NCBI GenBank assembly: GCA_014529385.2 | Contig: CM043956.1 | Coordinates: 84,805,721 to 84,869,720, forward strand | Direction: 5' to 3' | DNA length: 64,000 bases | DNA from: Adiantum capillus-veneris | Lineage: Eukaryota; Streptophyta; Polypodiopsida; Polypodiales; Pteridaceae | Shown here: one piece after another, positions 23,453-37,642 of the stretch | Numbering within the stretch: position 1 is the stretch's first letter | Layout of the letters: the number at the start of each line of letters is the position of its first letter | The notes under the pieces: model-generated | Told to the model about the DNA's origin: nothing | Database searches by the model: none | What the model saw: only the letters and a program-made list of their open reading frames with translations | Made by a program: the position numbers and the translations under genes

Positions 23453-23724
23453 AGCCACAAATATTGTATTTGAACAATTTTGCTCCGTGTTGTAAAAGCT
23501 CTGGCTCTCTAAGTACCTTCCATGGTGTATAACGCTCTTTTCTACTCGCGCTCACATCTTTTGATTGAAAATTCTGAGTTTTCGACTTGCCTCTTCTATC
23601 ACTCAATTCATTGCGTCATTGTATTTATATGCGTCATTACGTCATTGTATTTAATGGTCTTTGCGTCATTGTCTACTTTATTCATTCAATATTAAGTTTA
23701 AATATTCGTGTGTTTAATGCAGGT

Positions 23725-25027
23725 ATGGATGATGAGGAGTTTCTTTCTTCTTTGTCACCGCAGCAGAGACAGTGGTACGTGGAGCGTCATCGCTCTGGCT
23801 CGCGCGTTCCTACTCCATCCGCATCTCCCTCTCTTTCGGAGCATTCGGCGCGCTCCGAAGCTTCGGCATCGACGAGACGAGCTTCACACTCGTCTAGACA
23901 CCGGCGCTCTAGTGGTGGCAGTGGCGGTTGTTGTGGGGATTCTGCCACCGATGCCTCCACACCGCCTCGTGTTCGACGAGGCTCTTTATCCTCCCCTTCT
24001 TTTCCCGCCCCCACACCAGCCACATCATCGCCATCTACGCCAGGTTTTGCACGGCTGACTGTTCCTAGAAGCTACACACCTCTACCTACTCCGCCAGGAG
24101 CCACCCCACTCGACACTCCTCGCTTCGGGGCCCAGACGTCGGTGGAGACACCTGACGTCCGTACCCCCATCGACACGCCGCTAGAGACCCCTGCCGGGAC
24201 ACCCAGGTTCACGCGTCACCGGCCAGAGGGCTTGTCTTACTCCGTTGACTTCAGCGGCGGCATCATCATGGATGATGACGGCAAGAAGGTGATCTCGCGC
24301 ATGCGTGGTCTTTGCTCTCATCTGTTTAGACACTACATACTAAACAAATGGAGTGAAGTACCAAGTGATTTAAAAAACAGAGTCATCAACATACTTCATG
24401 ATGAGTTTCCCATTCCAACACGGGATCAGCGCTTCAATGAAGACTTGATGAAGATTCTAATGCGCGAATACTGCAAACACAAGCGTTCGAAGTGCAAAAA
24501 GCAATCAAGAATGGGTGGAACAGGCCAGATTGGCTGGCCAAAGAAGATTGGAAGAATGCAAAGAAAGCAGCGCGCGAGAATCCCGACAAGTGGAAGCAAC
24601 AAAAGGATGCAACCAGAGCGCGAGTAGAGGCAGGGAGCTCGCACCACTTGGGGAGCGGTGGATCGGCATCATTTGAGGCCGATTTTGTAAGTGTTTTCAC
24701 ATTGCTCTTTATGTTCGGTAGTTTAGGGTTTATGAGTTTTTTAATTCTAACATAATGAAATCTTTGTATGTTTTGACAGTGGTCGATGACAGGACGTGAT
24801 CCCACACCGTACGAGCGTGAGTACGCAGGCAGGAAGGGCTTAAACGCCCTGATGGACATTCTTAGTTCTCGCGGCGGCATGGTTAGTATTAGGGTTTACT
24901 CTTTTCTATTTTTTGTATTGTTTTATAAATGTCGTTATATGTTTATACTTACTGAAGGCTGTCTTCTTGTCTTTTTTTGCAGAATTCGACAGATACGCCG
25001 CTTGGACGCGATGAGACGTCTGACTAG
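23725..25027 (+). pseudogene. CACTA second gene, TnpA-like (Transposase_24-type), one frameshift
   Basis: The start is ATG at 23725, just after GCAG|GT. Residues 1-175 are low complexity, rich in Ser, Pro, Thr and Arg, with repeated TP and DTP motifs. Residues from about 175 form the conserved part: IIMDDDGKKVISRM, KWSEVPSDLKNRVINIL, then a one-base loss near 24490, after which frame 3 continues with NGWNRPDWLAKEDW and HHLGSGGSASFEADF. Introns follow at 24687-24779 and 24882-24982; the last exon ends at TAG 25025-25027. The exon after the first intron has TGRDPTPYE, also usual in this family. Such proteins bind the subterminal repeats and can silence or activate the element. A single frameshift is the only defect I see. 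Confidence 0.82.
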
Positions 25028-25334
25028 ACGACGTCAGTTTAGCCGTAGCTAGATAGCATTAGTTTAGGGTTTCTCATAGCTTATGTATCATGAGACGGAT
25101 TTTATACGTCTTTTTGAACCATGTATATTATTACATTTTTCACCGCAGTTCCTTTTGCCAATCAATTCATTTTGCCTATGATGTGTACAATTGTCAATTT
25201 TGCAAACAATGCGCCTTGTGGGTGACTATTTTGGGTCTATTATCTACCCTTGCACTTTTTTAAAAAAGTGAATCAAGTACAATATGGTTGATGGGTGGCA
25301 GGGCATTCAATGCCCTGCCACCAAAACAAAATTC

Positions 25335-25563
25335 TCTCGGGCGTCGCTATTATCGTCGCTATTTATGGCTCTATAGCATCGCTATGAGCGTCGCTATAGT
25401 CTTATGTGTAAATGTCGCTATAACCGTCGCTATGAGTGTCGCTATATAGCAACGCTTATAGCTATGCATATAGCGACGCTCTCGTAGCGACGGTTTTAGC
25501 GACGCCGGGGGTTATAAAAACCCAGTGTATTTCCATCGCTAACAGCGTCACAAGAGCACACAA
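25335..25563. repeat. Subterminal repeat cluster, right CACTA end
   Basis: GTCGCTAT, AGCGACGC and TAGCGACG occur more than ten times in both orientations, for example GCGTCGCTAT, ATCGTCGCTA, TATGAGCGTCGCTATAG and ATAGCGACGCTCTCGTAGCG. The dense 230-base cluster next to the terminal repeat is the expected transposase docking region of CACTA elements. Confidence 0.85.
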
Positions 25564-25575
25564 CCTCTTGTAGTG
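25564..25575 (-). repeat. Right terminal inverted repeat of the CACTA element
   Basis: CCTCTTGTAGTG is followed by TTT (25576-25578), the second copy of the target duplication. Confidence 0.96.
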
Positions 25576-25776
25576 TTTGTTTTCTAGATTTCTTGAATGG
25601 TGAAATGTGATTACAAACTGGCTGGCCGGTCATAGATGGTCAAAGCTCTTAAAAGAGCACTTGAATAATAAAATGTACAATATATATATATTTCCATTCG
25701 CATAGGCCTAGCTCGGTCCAGTCTTTTCCACCTGTCTCATAGCTGCAGTAAAATATAAAATATCAATTCCATAACA

Positions 25777-26209
25777 TACCTCTCCATTGGAAAGCAACTG
25801 TCCTCAGTTGCGAAGATAAAAATATGCAAACAATACTTGTCAAAAACAATGATTAGAAGTCTGTATCAAATAGTAAAAGAAAAATCTATAAAATTAGACA
25901 ACATTGCTTATGCCTGCCGTCATCCACATACTACCTATTCTAGTGTCCCATACCACTAGAATAAGCAGTATATGTCATACCCTGATGAATCGGGATATCA
26001 TTGGTCACACTCATCATCAATCTCATAATGTCAAGTCTCATCACATAAACATTGCCGTGATAAAATAATCATCAGATACCAAATCGAATCCAATTCCAAT
26101 TCCACAATATAAGTCCAAATCCCAATCACTTCCATTATGTACTCGGGTAACAAAATCATACCAGTTACAGTGGTGGCCAATCACTGCAGCATGATTTTGT
26201 GATCGATGT
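25777..26209. other. Anonymous AT-rich DNA, no supported gene
   Basis: The sequence directly follows the solo LTR. It has no convincing frame and no repeat structure I recognise. Confidence 0.5.
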
Positions 26210-26600
26210 TGCCTAAATCGGCGAATCTACACCCGACGTGATGCCTAAATCAGTGAATTTGCACTAATGCTGCCTAAATCAGCGAATCTACATTTGATAT
26301 TAAAAAATTTGTGAATCTGCAGTTTGTTGGTGTGCTGCCTAAATTGACGAATCTACACTAGGATGAGCATTGACGTGCTGCCTAAACCGGCGAATCTGTG
26401 TGCAAGTGACCAATGGACTAGACTCGACAAAGAAATATAACATGTATCACATGCGTGAGACCAATTTGGAGCATGTTTGAGTAGGAGGGTACTTACAAAT
26501 TGTTGTTCACTATCCTAGAGCACCTTAACTCATATAAGTAGCTGCATAGCTGATATACTGCCTTTGAAAAAATATATATCAATGTGTTCTTGGGGAGATA
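26210..26600 (-). repeat. Dispersed repeat with GATTTAGGCAGC modules, copy 2 (inverted)
   Basis: The modules (as TGCCTAAATCGGCGAATCT and variants) occur about five times between 26213 and 26400. The flanking TGTGTGCAAGTGACCAATGGAC and the stretch up to about 26580 match, in reverse, 15400-15720. The two copies face each other across the LINE remnant, solo LTR and CACTA element. Confidence 0.7.
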
Positions 26601-28650
26601 GGTACGAGTAGGAGAAAGTTGCAACTATCAAACTTACTCCAAAGTATAGTTAACAAGTCTAGAATGTGTGAAATTTGTGTTGAAAATAAGCTATGTAATA
26701 AAAGAGAATGGCGGCCTATTTAAGATAATTCAATTTATGTCAAAAGAAGAGAGATACTACTCGGCCACTATAGAGATACCATTGTATAAAAGACTACATG
26801 TTGAGCTTGATTGCACATGGAGGATGTTTATGAATGTTTAAACCAGAATTTGAAAAACAAATAGTTACAAAACTTGCAAGCATTTTTAGTGAAGGTAGGA
26901 ATGACTGGTGAAATCATTAGAATAAAAATAGTAACGCCGATGTATGAGTCTTGTGAAAACAAAGAGCACAGGATGGTTGAGAGTGGGTAAGGTTAGTCCA
27001 GTTATCCCCTATTTTTATTAAGTTTTTATTTTAACATTAAGTGCTTGTATTGTTATGAAAGGCCGTGCTTAGTGATGCATCCATAAATAATTACTAAGGA
27101 TATGCATGAGAAGGATAAATTTCAAATGCTATATAAACAATTGTTTTTAATTGCAAGAAAAAAAAATGGCACTTAATAATGGAAAGTACTGCAAGAGAAG
27201 TTTGAGATAGATAATGCCATCCCACTTTTAAAAAAAAGATTTATTTATTTATCATTTGCCACACTACTCAATAAAAAGAATCAAGCTCGAGATGGTATCA
27301 TTTGCCGTGAAATCCCGAAAGAAAAACCAAGAAAAAGGAAAGTATGTTTAAGCACAAAAAATTATGTCCTACTTACAAAACTTCAATTTCCTAAACCTAA
27401 TCTGAAGAAAATGTTCACAAAATCATACGTGATTGTGCCTTCTATGATGAGCTTCACTTGAATGGAAGGGTGTCCAACATTGGCAAGATACGTATTTAGT
27501 GACTGAGTACAAATTTGTATGTGAGAATGAGTGTGAGAGGTATCCAGGGTTTTTATTAGTGATGCATATTTTAGGTGCAATTATGGACGGAGGAAGTTTG
27601 AAGAGGGATCCATGTTCGAAACGGGAAAACCCTACAATGATGGAGACCTTGCACAAAGATATCCAAAGAAAATAATAAGAGAAATGGACCACATGCTTGT
27701 ATGAAATGCATATGGATGGATATGATAGTTAGCCAATAGTCTTATTACAATGAGCTCACTTATTGAGGGCGTCGAGCAATGCTCAACAATTTTGCACGTC
27801 AAATTTCAACCAGAAATAGTGAGATTACATATCATTCTCTTTGATTTGACCTAAATAATGTAGCATGATAAGTATGATCTTAAGACCATAACAAATTGCT
27901 AGGGTCTCGCCCGTGCAGGTTCGTTTAACAGATACAAATTTTTTTTTTTAATCAATGATGTAGCATACACTGAAAGAAAACTAGCGCTTGATTGTACAAA
28001 CGTGCAGCTTCATACCATCCCATGGGCTATGAGAGGTAGGGGAGATACAATCAATGTCTCTTGGACAACTCAAGGTGGACGTATTCCAAGATGCATCTGT
28101 CACTTGGCGGGTATCGAATGTTCAAGAAGAAGAAGATGTCTTTGGGCTCACATATGTTGGAGCTCATGATGATGAAAATGATTTAATCAAGTACTGTGAT
28201 TCTAGAGAGTTACGATAAAACTTGTCCTTCTCAATGTTGGCAAGATCACTGTGCTTTCCACTTTTGTGTGTGTCGCAAACGGGCCCTAATTTTCCCACTT
28301 TACTCCTTGGGTCCACCTTCCCCAAAGAATATGTTTGAACTAGTGCATGCTGGAGTTGGTGAAGAGGAGAATCAGATCATCGAGGGGAACAACCAAACTG
28401 AAATCGACCACCGTGTGCCCCTTAATTAGAGGCAAAGGAGGAAGTAAAATCATCCTAGATGAGGAGCAGACCTCTCCGCATTTTCCTCTTCATATGGGAC
28501 CAAGAGTTAAGCCAATGCTTAGTCCAAAAATAAAATGAAAGAGTGGAATCATCATCAGTATCGTGAATGGCCATAGATGCCCGACATTTGGCGTTGTCTG
28601 AGAAGGTAGTCGGTGTAGAGCTTCTGCAATGTCCGCTGCTATACAATGTA

Positions 28651-28654
<4 letters not shown>
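26601..28654. other. Anonymous AT-rich DNA; right end is LARD-like interior
   Basis: No gene can be supported. Short A runs occur, and there are no clear repeats until about 28500. The final 150 bases before the GA array match, in reverse, the LARD-like interior near 13740-13850 (AGCTTCTGCAATGTCC against GGATATTGCCGAAGCT), so the reverse-strand retroelement extends to at least there. Confidence 0.5.

Positions 28655-28710
<56 letters not shown>
28655..28710 (+). repeat. (GA)n array at the left edge of tandem unit 1
   Basis: About 28 units. Its counterparts at 34930-35056 and 41218-41296 are the unit junctions, so this array is where the segmental duplication broke. Confidence 0.97.
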
Positions 28711-28713
<3 letters not shown>

Positions 28714-29238
28714 ACAGGATGTTGTTGGTCTTGCTGAACTAAGTGTCACTATAGAGACTCTGTTTGCAGGTGGGGATCAGCTTGTAAGAGTTGCTAAGAC
28801 CCTTCACTATTCCATTGGAGATGATAAGTGGCAGATAGTAGTGACCAAAGATTGTAGTGTTAGAGAGATCAAGAGTTAGTGCATGTGATAGACATGCACT
28901 ACAGGGCTCAAGTAGTGTGTGTGTGTGTGTGTGTAGGAAACGAGAGGGCAAGCTCCTTTGAAAGTGTGCATGGCGGCTAGGGCTGTTGTAGTGAGAGAGA
29001 ACTAGAGATGTTGTGACTAGAGGGTTGGGGAGAAGGTGAGCAGCTATTGCATGGTTGCTGCATGGTGCTTGGAAGTGAGTGATCTGGGAGCGAGAGTGGC
29101 AATTACAATTTGAAAAGCGGAGTCGATAGGTAGGATGTGTGCTCGCATGTAGTCAATCATATGGTGCCACAACCGAGAGAAGGAGAGACGGAGAGACAAG
29201 TTGTGGTTGGAAATGAGTTATAGTAGACTAGCAGCACC

Positions 29239-29240
<2 letters not shown>

Positions 29241-29309
<69 letters not shown>
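29241..29309 (+). repeat. (GA)n array, unit 1, second
   Basis: About 69 bases. The same array is about 67 bases in unit 2 (35587-35653) and 75 in unit 3 (41827-41901). Confidence 0.97.
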
Positions 29310-29312
<3 letters not shown>

Positions 29313-29606
29313 AACTGTTGTGGTTGGCAGCTACGAAGAGATGATTGCAGGCCATGCAGCTGCGGTCGTAAAATGGAAAGCCCTCATTATTGCTAGCGGT
29401 TGAAGTCTGCATGGTGACGGTTGGAAAGTAGGGGGTGAGAGCGAGAGTTTAGTGGCTGCCGTGGGAGAGAGTTGAGAACTGGTACAGGTTGGTGGGTGAT
29501 GACGAGCAGTTAAGCTGTGGTGGGTGCAACACAATAGAAAAAGAGAGAGACAAAGAGTTGGACTACGAGAGAGAGATTGGGTGGGATGTGCATGTCACAA
29601 GCGAAC

Positions 29607-29723
<117 letters not shown>

Positions 29724-30082
29724 TTTGTGGCGGCTGTAGTGTGTGTGTATAACTGCTTGTTGATGAGGGAGACTGGTTGGGAAGCTCGTCCATAAGCCAT
29801 TGTAGGAGGTCCCCTTCCCCTACAATCTCCATTATATTGAAGAAATAGAAGTCAATGTCAGAATCGGGCGATTCCTAAGTTCCAACTGTGTTAATAGCCA
29901 CATGCCACCGTGGTCTATTCAATCCCAATAGAATCGGCCCACACGCCACCTTGGGGTGTTTAGTCCTGACCAGGACTGAAGTGTCTTTCTCCCAAGACAT
30001 GATCGAAGATGGGGGAAGAGAGAGACGGGGAAAGAATAGACTGGTTATGTCGACTGCAAAAAAATCGAGCAAGAGCTCAGAC

Positions 30083-30191
<109 letters not shown>

Positions 30192-31354
30192 GAGTTCGGG
30201 GTGTGGCTGCATGGCCGTGGGTGAGAACTTAGGCATGCATAGTGTGTGGGAGTGCCTAGCGGCTGTAGTGAGCAAGAACTCAGTTGTGGTTGTTGGGAAA
30301 ATTGGAGCCGCAAAGATGTAGAGGCGAGGGGATGTGAAGCTGCATGGACATCAATAGGTGGGTGTGAGTAAGTGCAGTCACCATGCAATTATTTGAGGCC
30401 ATGCATGGTACTAAGGCTAGGGGGAAAAGTTCGAGTTGATGCAAGCACCCATGGGCATCAGAGAGCAGTTCCGCTGCTGCTTTCTCCCTTATTCACACTA
30501 TTGGATGCCACACGTGCAGGTTGTAGGCATGTGAGGTGTCGGCCAAACAGTGTTGGCGACCGCAGAATAGCAAACATGTCCTACTCCCTCTTACTGGCCT
30601 TTCTGATCCTAATCAGCTCCTCTCCTTCTTATTATGTTTTGTTTGCTTTACAACAATGCTAGTTTTCTCGCGTTGCATGCTACTACCATGTTTGTTACGG
30701 ACTATACACACAGAGCTATCGCTGCTAGCCAGTGCCCGATATCCATGCTGCCTGTGCTATAGAGTTGAGTGTGTCCGTACAGGCCCGATGTTGTTTGCCA
30801 TGGACTCAATGTTGCCATGACAGAGATGACCTTCCAGCGTGCTGGCGGCAATGAATAATGTACAATTTATTTTTATTTTTTTTGAATTACCTTACTTTGA
30901 ATCTGTGGTATTAGTGTGGGTTCGCACCACAATCGACAGCCTAGGTCGGCTACTCCTTTAGAAAGAGAGCATGAGTTCATTGCACACAAAATAGCTTCGT
31001 GCCCTTTCTACTGGCAATAGACAAACTAATAATAAAATATTGAACCTCCTTCCAACCTCCTATTATCTGTCATGCTATGTACTCTATAAGCAAGTGTAAT
31101 ATTTACGATTAAGGATTAATGTAATTAATTATCCTACCAAGCTTGCTAATTAAAATTTTGGTTTATTTGTACACACTCAACTTATAGTTCAAAAGATTTG
31201 CATTTCAAGCATCTTTTCCCACAAAACATACACATACATCCCCATATATTGAATGAAAGAGTTCAAATAACTTAGCTGTATTCATTGCAGCTCTTGTTCT
31301 CTTGGTATCCATGCTTCCTTAGAAGTAATTACAAATTCCAAGATGGTTTCTAGT

Positions 31355-31859
31355 GCTCTGAAACCACTGCTATAAACAAAAGACGCGGCATCCCTGCAAA
31401 ATATCGAGAACGACATGCTACAAGTAATAAAACCGTGAATTCTCATACTTGATGAATTGCATAACCATAATGGAGATTGCACACAACAAAGAGAAGCCAA
31501 GAGTGAGAGAGACCGAGAGGGCACGTGCTGACGCACCTCCTAGAGCGGAGTGCTACGCCAACATGGCGAGAGAGAAGAGGGGAGAGGAGAGGAGAATAAC
31601 GCAGACATTGGGTTCAATCTCCCCCCGTGCAAGAGTGACCATTTCCCTCTTGCACGTATTTGTTTTATAGATTTCTTGAATGGTCAAATGTGAGTACAAA
31701 CTGGCCGGCCCGTCATAAATGGCCAAAGCTCATAAAAGAGCACTTGAATAATAAAATGTACAATATATATATATTTCCATTCACATAGGCCTAGCTCGGT
31801 CCAGTCTTTTCCACCTGTCTCAGAGCTGCAATAAATAATAAAATATCAATTCCATAACA
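31355..31859 (-). mobile_element. LTR and primer site of the LARD-like element, unit 1
   Basis: The LTR is 31368-31859 (492 bp), opening TGTTATGGAATTGATATT and closing TTTATAGCA on the reverse strand. The primer site TGGTTTCAGAGC (31355-31366) differs from the usual tRNA-Met site at one base. Near 31650 it carries CACGTATTTGTTTTATAG uninterrupted, which is the empty version of the site occupied by the CACTA element at 17579-25575. Confidence 0.85.
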
Positions 31860-32955
31860 TCAATCTCCACTCATATTCTCACCGGCAACAAGAAGGAAAG
31901 ATTGTTTCGTAGATTTATGGTAGAATTTTTGGTTTGTGTGTGTGTTTGTGTTTTGTAGATTTGGTGGCATTCTGTTAAGCGTTTTGTGCTCACTTAGGTC
32001 CGCTTGTGAGTTCATTGTCCCTTTCTTTTCTTGAATACGCGCACACACACATGTACTTAAACACGTTATTTGAAAAACATGCACATAAATTTAAACATAA
32101 TTTATCACACTACATGCGCGCATGAACGCACACACACACATTTAAGAAAAAAAAATCAAATTTTGATTAAATGTTATCATTCACAATCAAACATATTAAA
32201 ATTTGATAATACGAATAAATTTAAAAAATAATTGAATTATTTTGGTTTAGATAAATTTATACTTAAACAAAAACACTTGTTAATTTGTTCATGTTTAAAT
32301 TAAAACTTAGTCCGCTTAATACGTTTGACCATTTGAGCCCGCTTAGACCTAAAGGCGTAGATTAAAGTGTTAAAGTTGGCTAGCTGCATGTTTCAATCGG
32401 CTTAAACTTAGCATTTAGGACCGTTTCACTTTGCTTAGAGCTAGCCTGGTCGATGGCTGTGTTTGGACGATTAGGGTAGGTCGCATCAAGCCGCTTAGGT
32501 TTGGTAGTTCCAAATCGGATTAGCGTAGCATTTTTCCATTTCAATTTACTTAGGGCAATTGCTTGGGGTTAGTGGTTTTCGGTTTGGCTACTAATAGATG
32601 GGTGTGTTTAGAGGATTAGGGTAGGTTGTGTAAAGCCGCTGTAGAGAAATTTGCGGTCTTTCCAAGAAAGCGCCTGGCTTTTGGCTATGAGAGTTTGTGA
32701 GAGAACTCTAAAAACTATATGAAGGAGTTAAACCATAGATGCTATGAAGTTTAGGGTTTGGAAGGAAGTGCAATCAAAGAAGCCCCACTCTTTCTCCCTT
32801 GCACTCATACACTCAAAGAAAGAACACAGAAGAGAATAAACACCATTTTAGATGAAATGGGAAAATCCCACAAGTTTGGGACTAATTTCAACGCCTATGG
32901 ATTCCTATTTCCCATTAAATTTGGAAAAATTTCATTTAATTTGGGAATGTGACAA
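31860..32955. other. Spacer of tandem unit 1, no supported gene
   Basis: AT-rich DNA with CA/GT runs near 32040 and 32130. Two partly matching stretches, each with GATTAGGGTAGGT followed about ten bases later by AAGCCGCT, lie near 32470 and 32610, about 140 bases apart. Open frames near 32758-33076 are short and partly inside the 88-bp repeats. Copies: 38148-39243 and 44367-45462. Confidence 0.6.
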
Positions 32956-33219
32956 AGAGATAGATTCTCAAGAAAATGATGGTGTTGAGAAACACCTTTT
33001 AAAATTTTTATTTTTATGTGGGTGTTTCAAAACACTTCATAAAAGAGATAGATTCTCAAGAAAATGGTGGTGTTGAGAAACACCTTTTAAAATTTTTATT
33101 TTTATGTGGGTGTTTCAAAACACTTCATAAAAGAGATAGATTCCCAAGAAAATGGTGGTGTTGAGAAACACCTTTTAGAATTTTTATTTTTATGTGGGTG
33201 TTTAAAAAGACTTCATAAA
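32956..33219 (+). repeat. Three 88-bp tandem repeats with hairpin potential, unit 1
   Basis: The period is 88 bases (AGAGATAGATTC at 32956, 33044, 33132). Each copy contains GGTGTTGAGAAACACC, a 6-bp-arm hairpin, then AAAATTTTTATTTTTATG and GGGTGTTTCAAAACAC. They lie just beyond the 3' end of the reverse-strand transposase gene and might be its subterminal repeats. GTATGTGGGTGTTTCATG also occurs at about 49089, beyond the gene's other end. Confidence 0.9.
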
Positions 33220-33267
33220 ATCATACATAAGCTGGGGAAATAAAACAATGAGCAAGATATTGAAATG

Positions 33268-35059
<1,792 letters not shown>

Positions 35060-35584
35060 ACAGGATGTTGTTGGTCTTGCTGAACTAAGTGTCACTATAG
35101 AGACTCTGTTTGCAGGTGGGGATCAGCTTGTAAGAGTTGCTAAGACCCTTCACTATTCCATTGGAGATGATAAGTGGCAGATAGTAGTGACCAAAGATTG
35201 TAGTGTTAGAGAGATCAAGAGTTAGTGCATGTGATAGACATGCACTACAGGGCTCAAGTAGTGTGTGTGTGTGTGTGTGTAGGAAACGAGAGGGCAAGCT
35301 CCTTTGAAAGTGTGCATGGCGGCTAGGGCTGTTGTAGTGAGAGAGAACTAGAGATGTTGTGACTAGAGGGTTGGGGAGAAGGTGAGCAGCTATTGCATGG
35401 TTGCTGCATGGTGCTTGGAAGTGAGTGATCTGGGAGCGAGAGTGGCAATTACAATTTGAAAAGCGGAGTCGATAGGTAGGATGTGTGCTCGCATGTAGTC
35501 AATCATATGGTGCCACAACCGAGAGAAGGAGAGACGGAGAGACAAGTTGTGGTTGGAAATGAGTTATAGTAGACTAGCAGCACC

Positions 35585-35586
<2 letters not shown>

Positions 35587-35653
<67 letters not shown>
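35587..35653 (+). repeat. (GA)n array, unit 2, second
   Basis: Counterpart of 29241-29309; about two bases shorter. Confidence 0.97.
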
Positions 35654-35656
<3 letters not shown>

Positions 35657-35950
35657 AACTGTTGTGGTTGGCAGCTACGAAGAGATGATTGCAGGCCATG
35701 CAGCTGCGGTCGTAAAATGGAAAGCCCTCATTATTGCTAGCGGTTGAAGTCTGCATGGTGACGGTTGGAAAGTAGGGGGTGAGAGCGAGAGTTTAGTGGC
35801 TGCCGTGGGAGAGAGTTGAGAACTGGTACAGGTTGGTGGGTGATGACGAGCAGTTAAGCTGTGGTGGGTGCAACACAATAGAAAAAGAGAGAGACAAAGA
35901 GTTGGACTACGAGAGAGAGATTGGGTGGGATGTGCATGTCACAAGCGAAC

Positions 35951-36055
<105 letters not shown>

Positions 36056-36414
36056 TTTGTGGCGGCTGTAGTGTGTGTGTATAACTGCTTGTTGATGAGG
36101 GAGACTGGTTGGGAAGCTCGTCCATAAGCCATTGTAGGAGGTCCCCTTCCCCTACAATCTCCATTATATTGAAGAAATAGAAGTCAATGTCAGAATCGGG
36201 CGATTCCTAAGTTCCAACTGTGTTAATAGCCACATGCCACCGTGGTCTATTCAATCCCAATAGAATCGGCCCACACGCCACCTTGGGGTGTTTAGTCCTG
36301 ACCAGGACTGAAGTGTCTTTCTCCCAAGACATGATCGAAGATGGGGGAAGAGAGAGACGGGGAAAGAATAGACTGGTTATGTCGACTGCAAAAAAATCGA
36401 GCAAGAGCTCAGAC

Positions 36415-36416
<2 letters not shown>

Positions 36417-36475
<59 letters not shown>
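36417..36475 (+). repeat. (GA)n array, unit 2, fourth
   Basis: Counterpart of 30085-30187; about 44 bases shorter. Confidence 0.97.
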
Positions 36476-36479
<4 letters not shown>

Positions 36480-37642
36480 GAGTTCGGGGTGTGGCTGCAT
36501 GGCCGTGGGTGAGAACTTAGGCATGCATAGTGTGTGGGAGTGCCTAGCGGCTGTAGTGAGCAAGAACTCAGTTGTGGTTGTTGGGAAAATTGGAGCCGCA
36601 AAGATGTAGAGGCGAGGGGATGTGAAGCTGCATGGACATCAATAGGTGGGTGTGAGTAAGTGCAGTCACCATGCAATTATTTGAGGCCATGCATGGTACT
36701 AAGGCTAGGGGGAAAAGTTCAAGTTGATGCAAGCACCCATGGGCATCAGAGAGCAGTTCCGCTGCTGCTTTCTCCCTTATTCACACTATTGGATGCCACA
36801 CGTGCAGGTTGTAGGCATGTGAGGTGTCGGCCAAACAGTGTTGGCGACCGCAGAATAGCAAACATGTCCTACTCCCTCTTACTGGCCTTTCTGATCCTAA
36901 TCAGCTCCTCTCCTTCTTATTATGTTTTGTTTGCTTTACAACAATGCTAGTTTTCTCGCGTTGCATGCTACTACCATGTTTGTTACGGACTATACACACA
37001 GAGCTATCGCTGCTAGCCAGTGCCCGATATCCATGCTGCCTGTGCTATAGAGTTGAGTGTGTCCGTACAGGCCCGATGTTGTTTGCCATGGACTCAATGT
37101 TGCCATGACAGAGATGACCTTCCAGCGTGCTGGCGGCAATGAATAATGTACAATTTATTTTTATTTTTTTTGAATTACCTTACTTTGAATCTGTGGTATT
37201 AGTGTGGGTTCGCACCACAATCGACAGCCTAGGTCGGCTACTCCTTTAGAAAGAGAGCATGAGTTCATTGCACACAAAATAGCTTCGTGCCCTTTCTACT
37301 GGCAATAGACAAACTAATAATAAAATATTGAACCTCCTTCCAACCTCCTATTATCTGTCATGCTATGTACTCTATAAGCAAGTGTAATATTTACGATTAA
37401 GGATTAATGTAATTAATTATCCTACCAAGCTTGCTAATTAAAATTTTGGTTTATTTGTACACACTCAACTTATAGTTCAAAAGATTTGCATTTCAAGCAT
37501 CTTTTCCCACAAAACATACACATACATCCCCATATATTGAATGAAAGAGTTCAAATAACTTAGCTGTATTCATTGCAGCTCTTGTTCTCTTGGTATCCAT
37601 GCTTCCTTAGAAGTAATTACAAATTCCAAGATGGTTTCTAGT

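Larger units (their letters stand above)
17579..25575 (+). mobile_element. CACTA (En/Spm) DNA transposon, 7,997 bp, complete ends
   Basis: The terminal inverted repeats CACTACAAGAGG (17579-17590) and CCTCTTGTAGTG (25564-25575) match over 12 of 12 bases. TTT flanks both sides, fitting the 3-bp target duplication of the superfamily. The paralogous uninterrupted site CGTATTTGTTTTATAG near 31650 has a single TTT. Inside are subterminal GTCGCTAT / AGCGACGC repeats at both ends, simple repeats, a TnpD-like transposase gene and a TnpA-like gene on the same strand. Both genes carry inactivating changes, so the copy should not be autonomous but could still be mobilised by a related active element. Confidence 0.96.
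17284..25776 (-). mobile_element. Solo LTR of the LARD-like family, split by a CACTA insertion
   Basis: Bases 17284-17578 and 25576-25776 together form one reverse-strand LTR of about 493 bp (plus the TTT duplication). It reads from TGTTATGGAATT (complement of 25765-25776) to TGTAGCA (complement of 17284-17290). It aligns with the LTR at 31368-31859. No primer site follows the end, so it is a solo LTR or a truncated copy. The pentamer TACCT occurs at 25777-25781 and again at 17270-17274, nine bases beyond the expected end. It could be the target duplication if this copy's end is shifted. Confidence 0.8.

Noticed and set aside
32460-32640. Telomere-like repeats (TTAGGG)
   Set aside because: Only two isolated TTAGGG units inside a 140-bp duplicated phrase; no tandem array.
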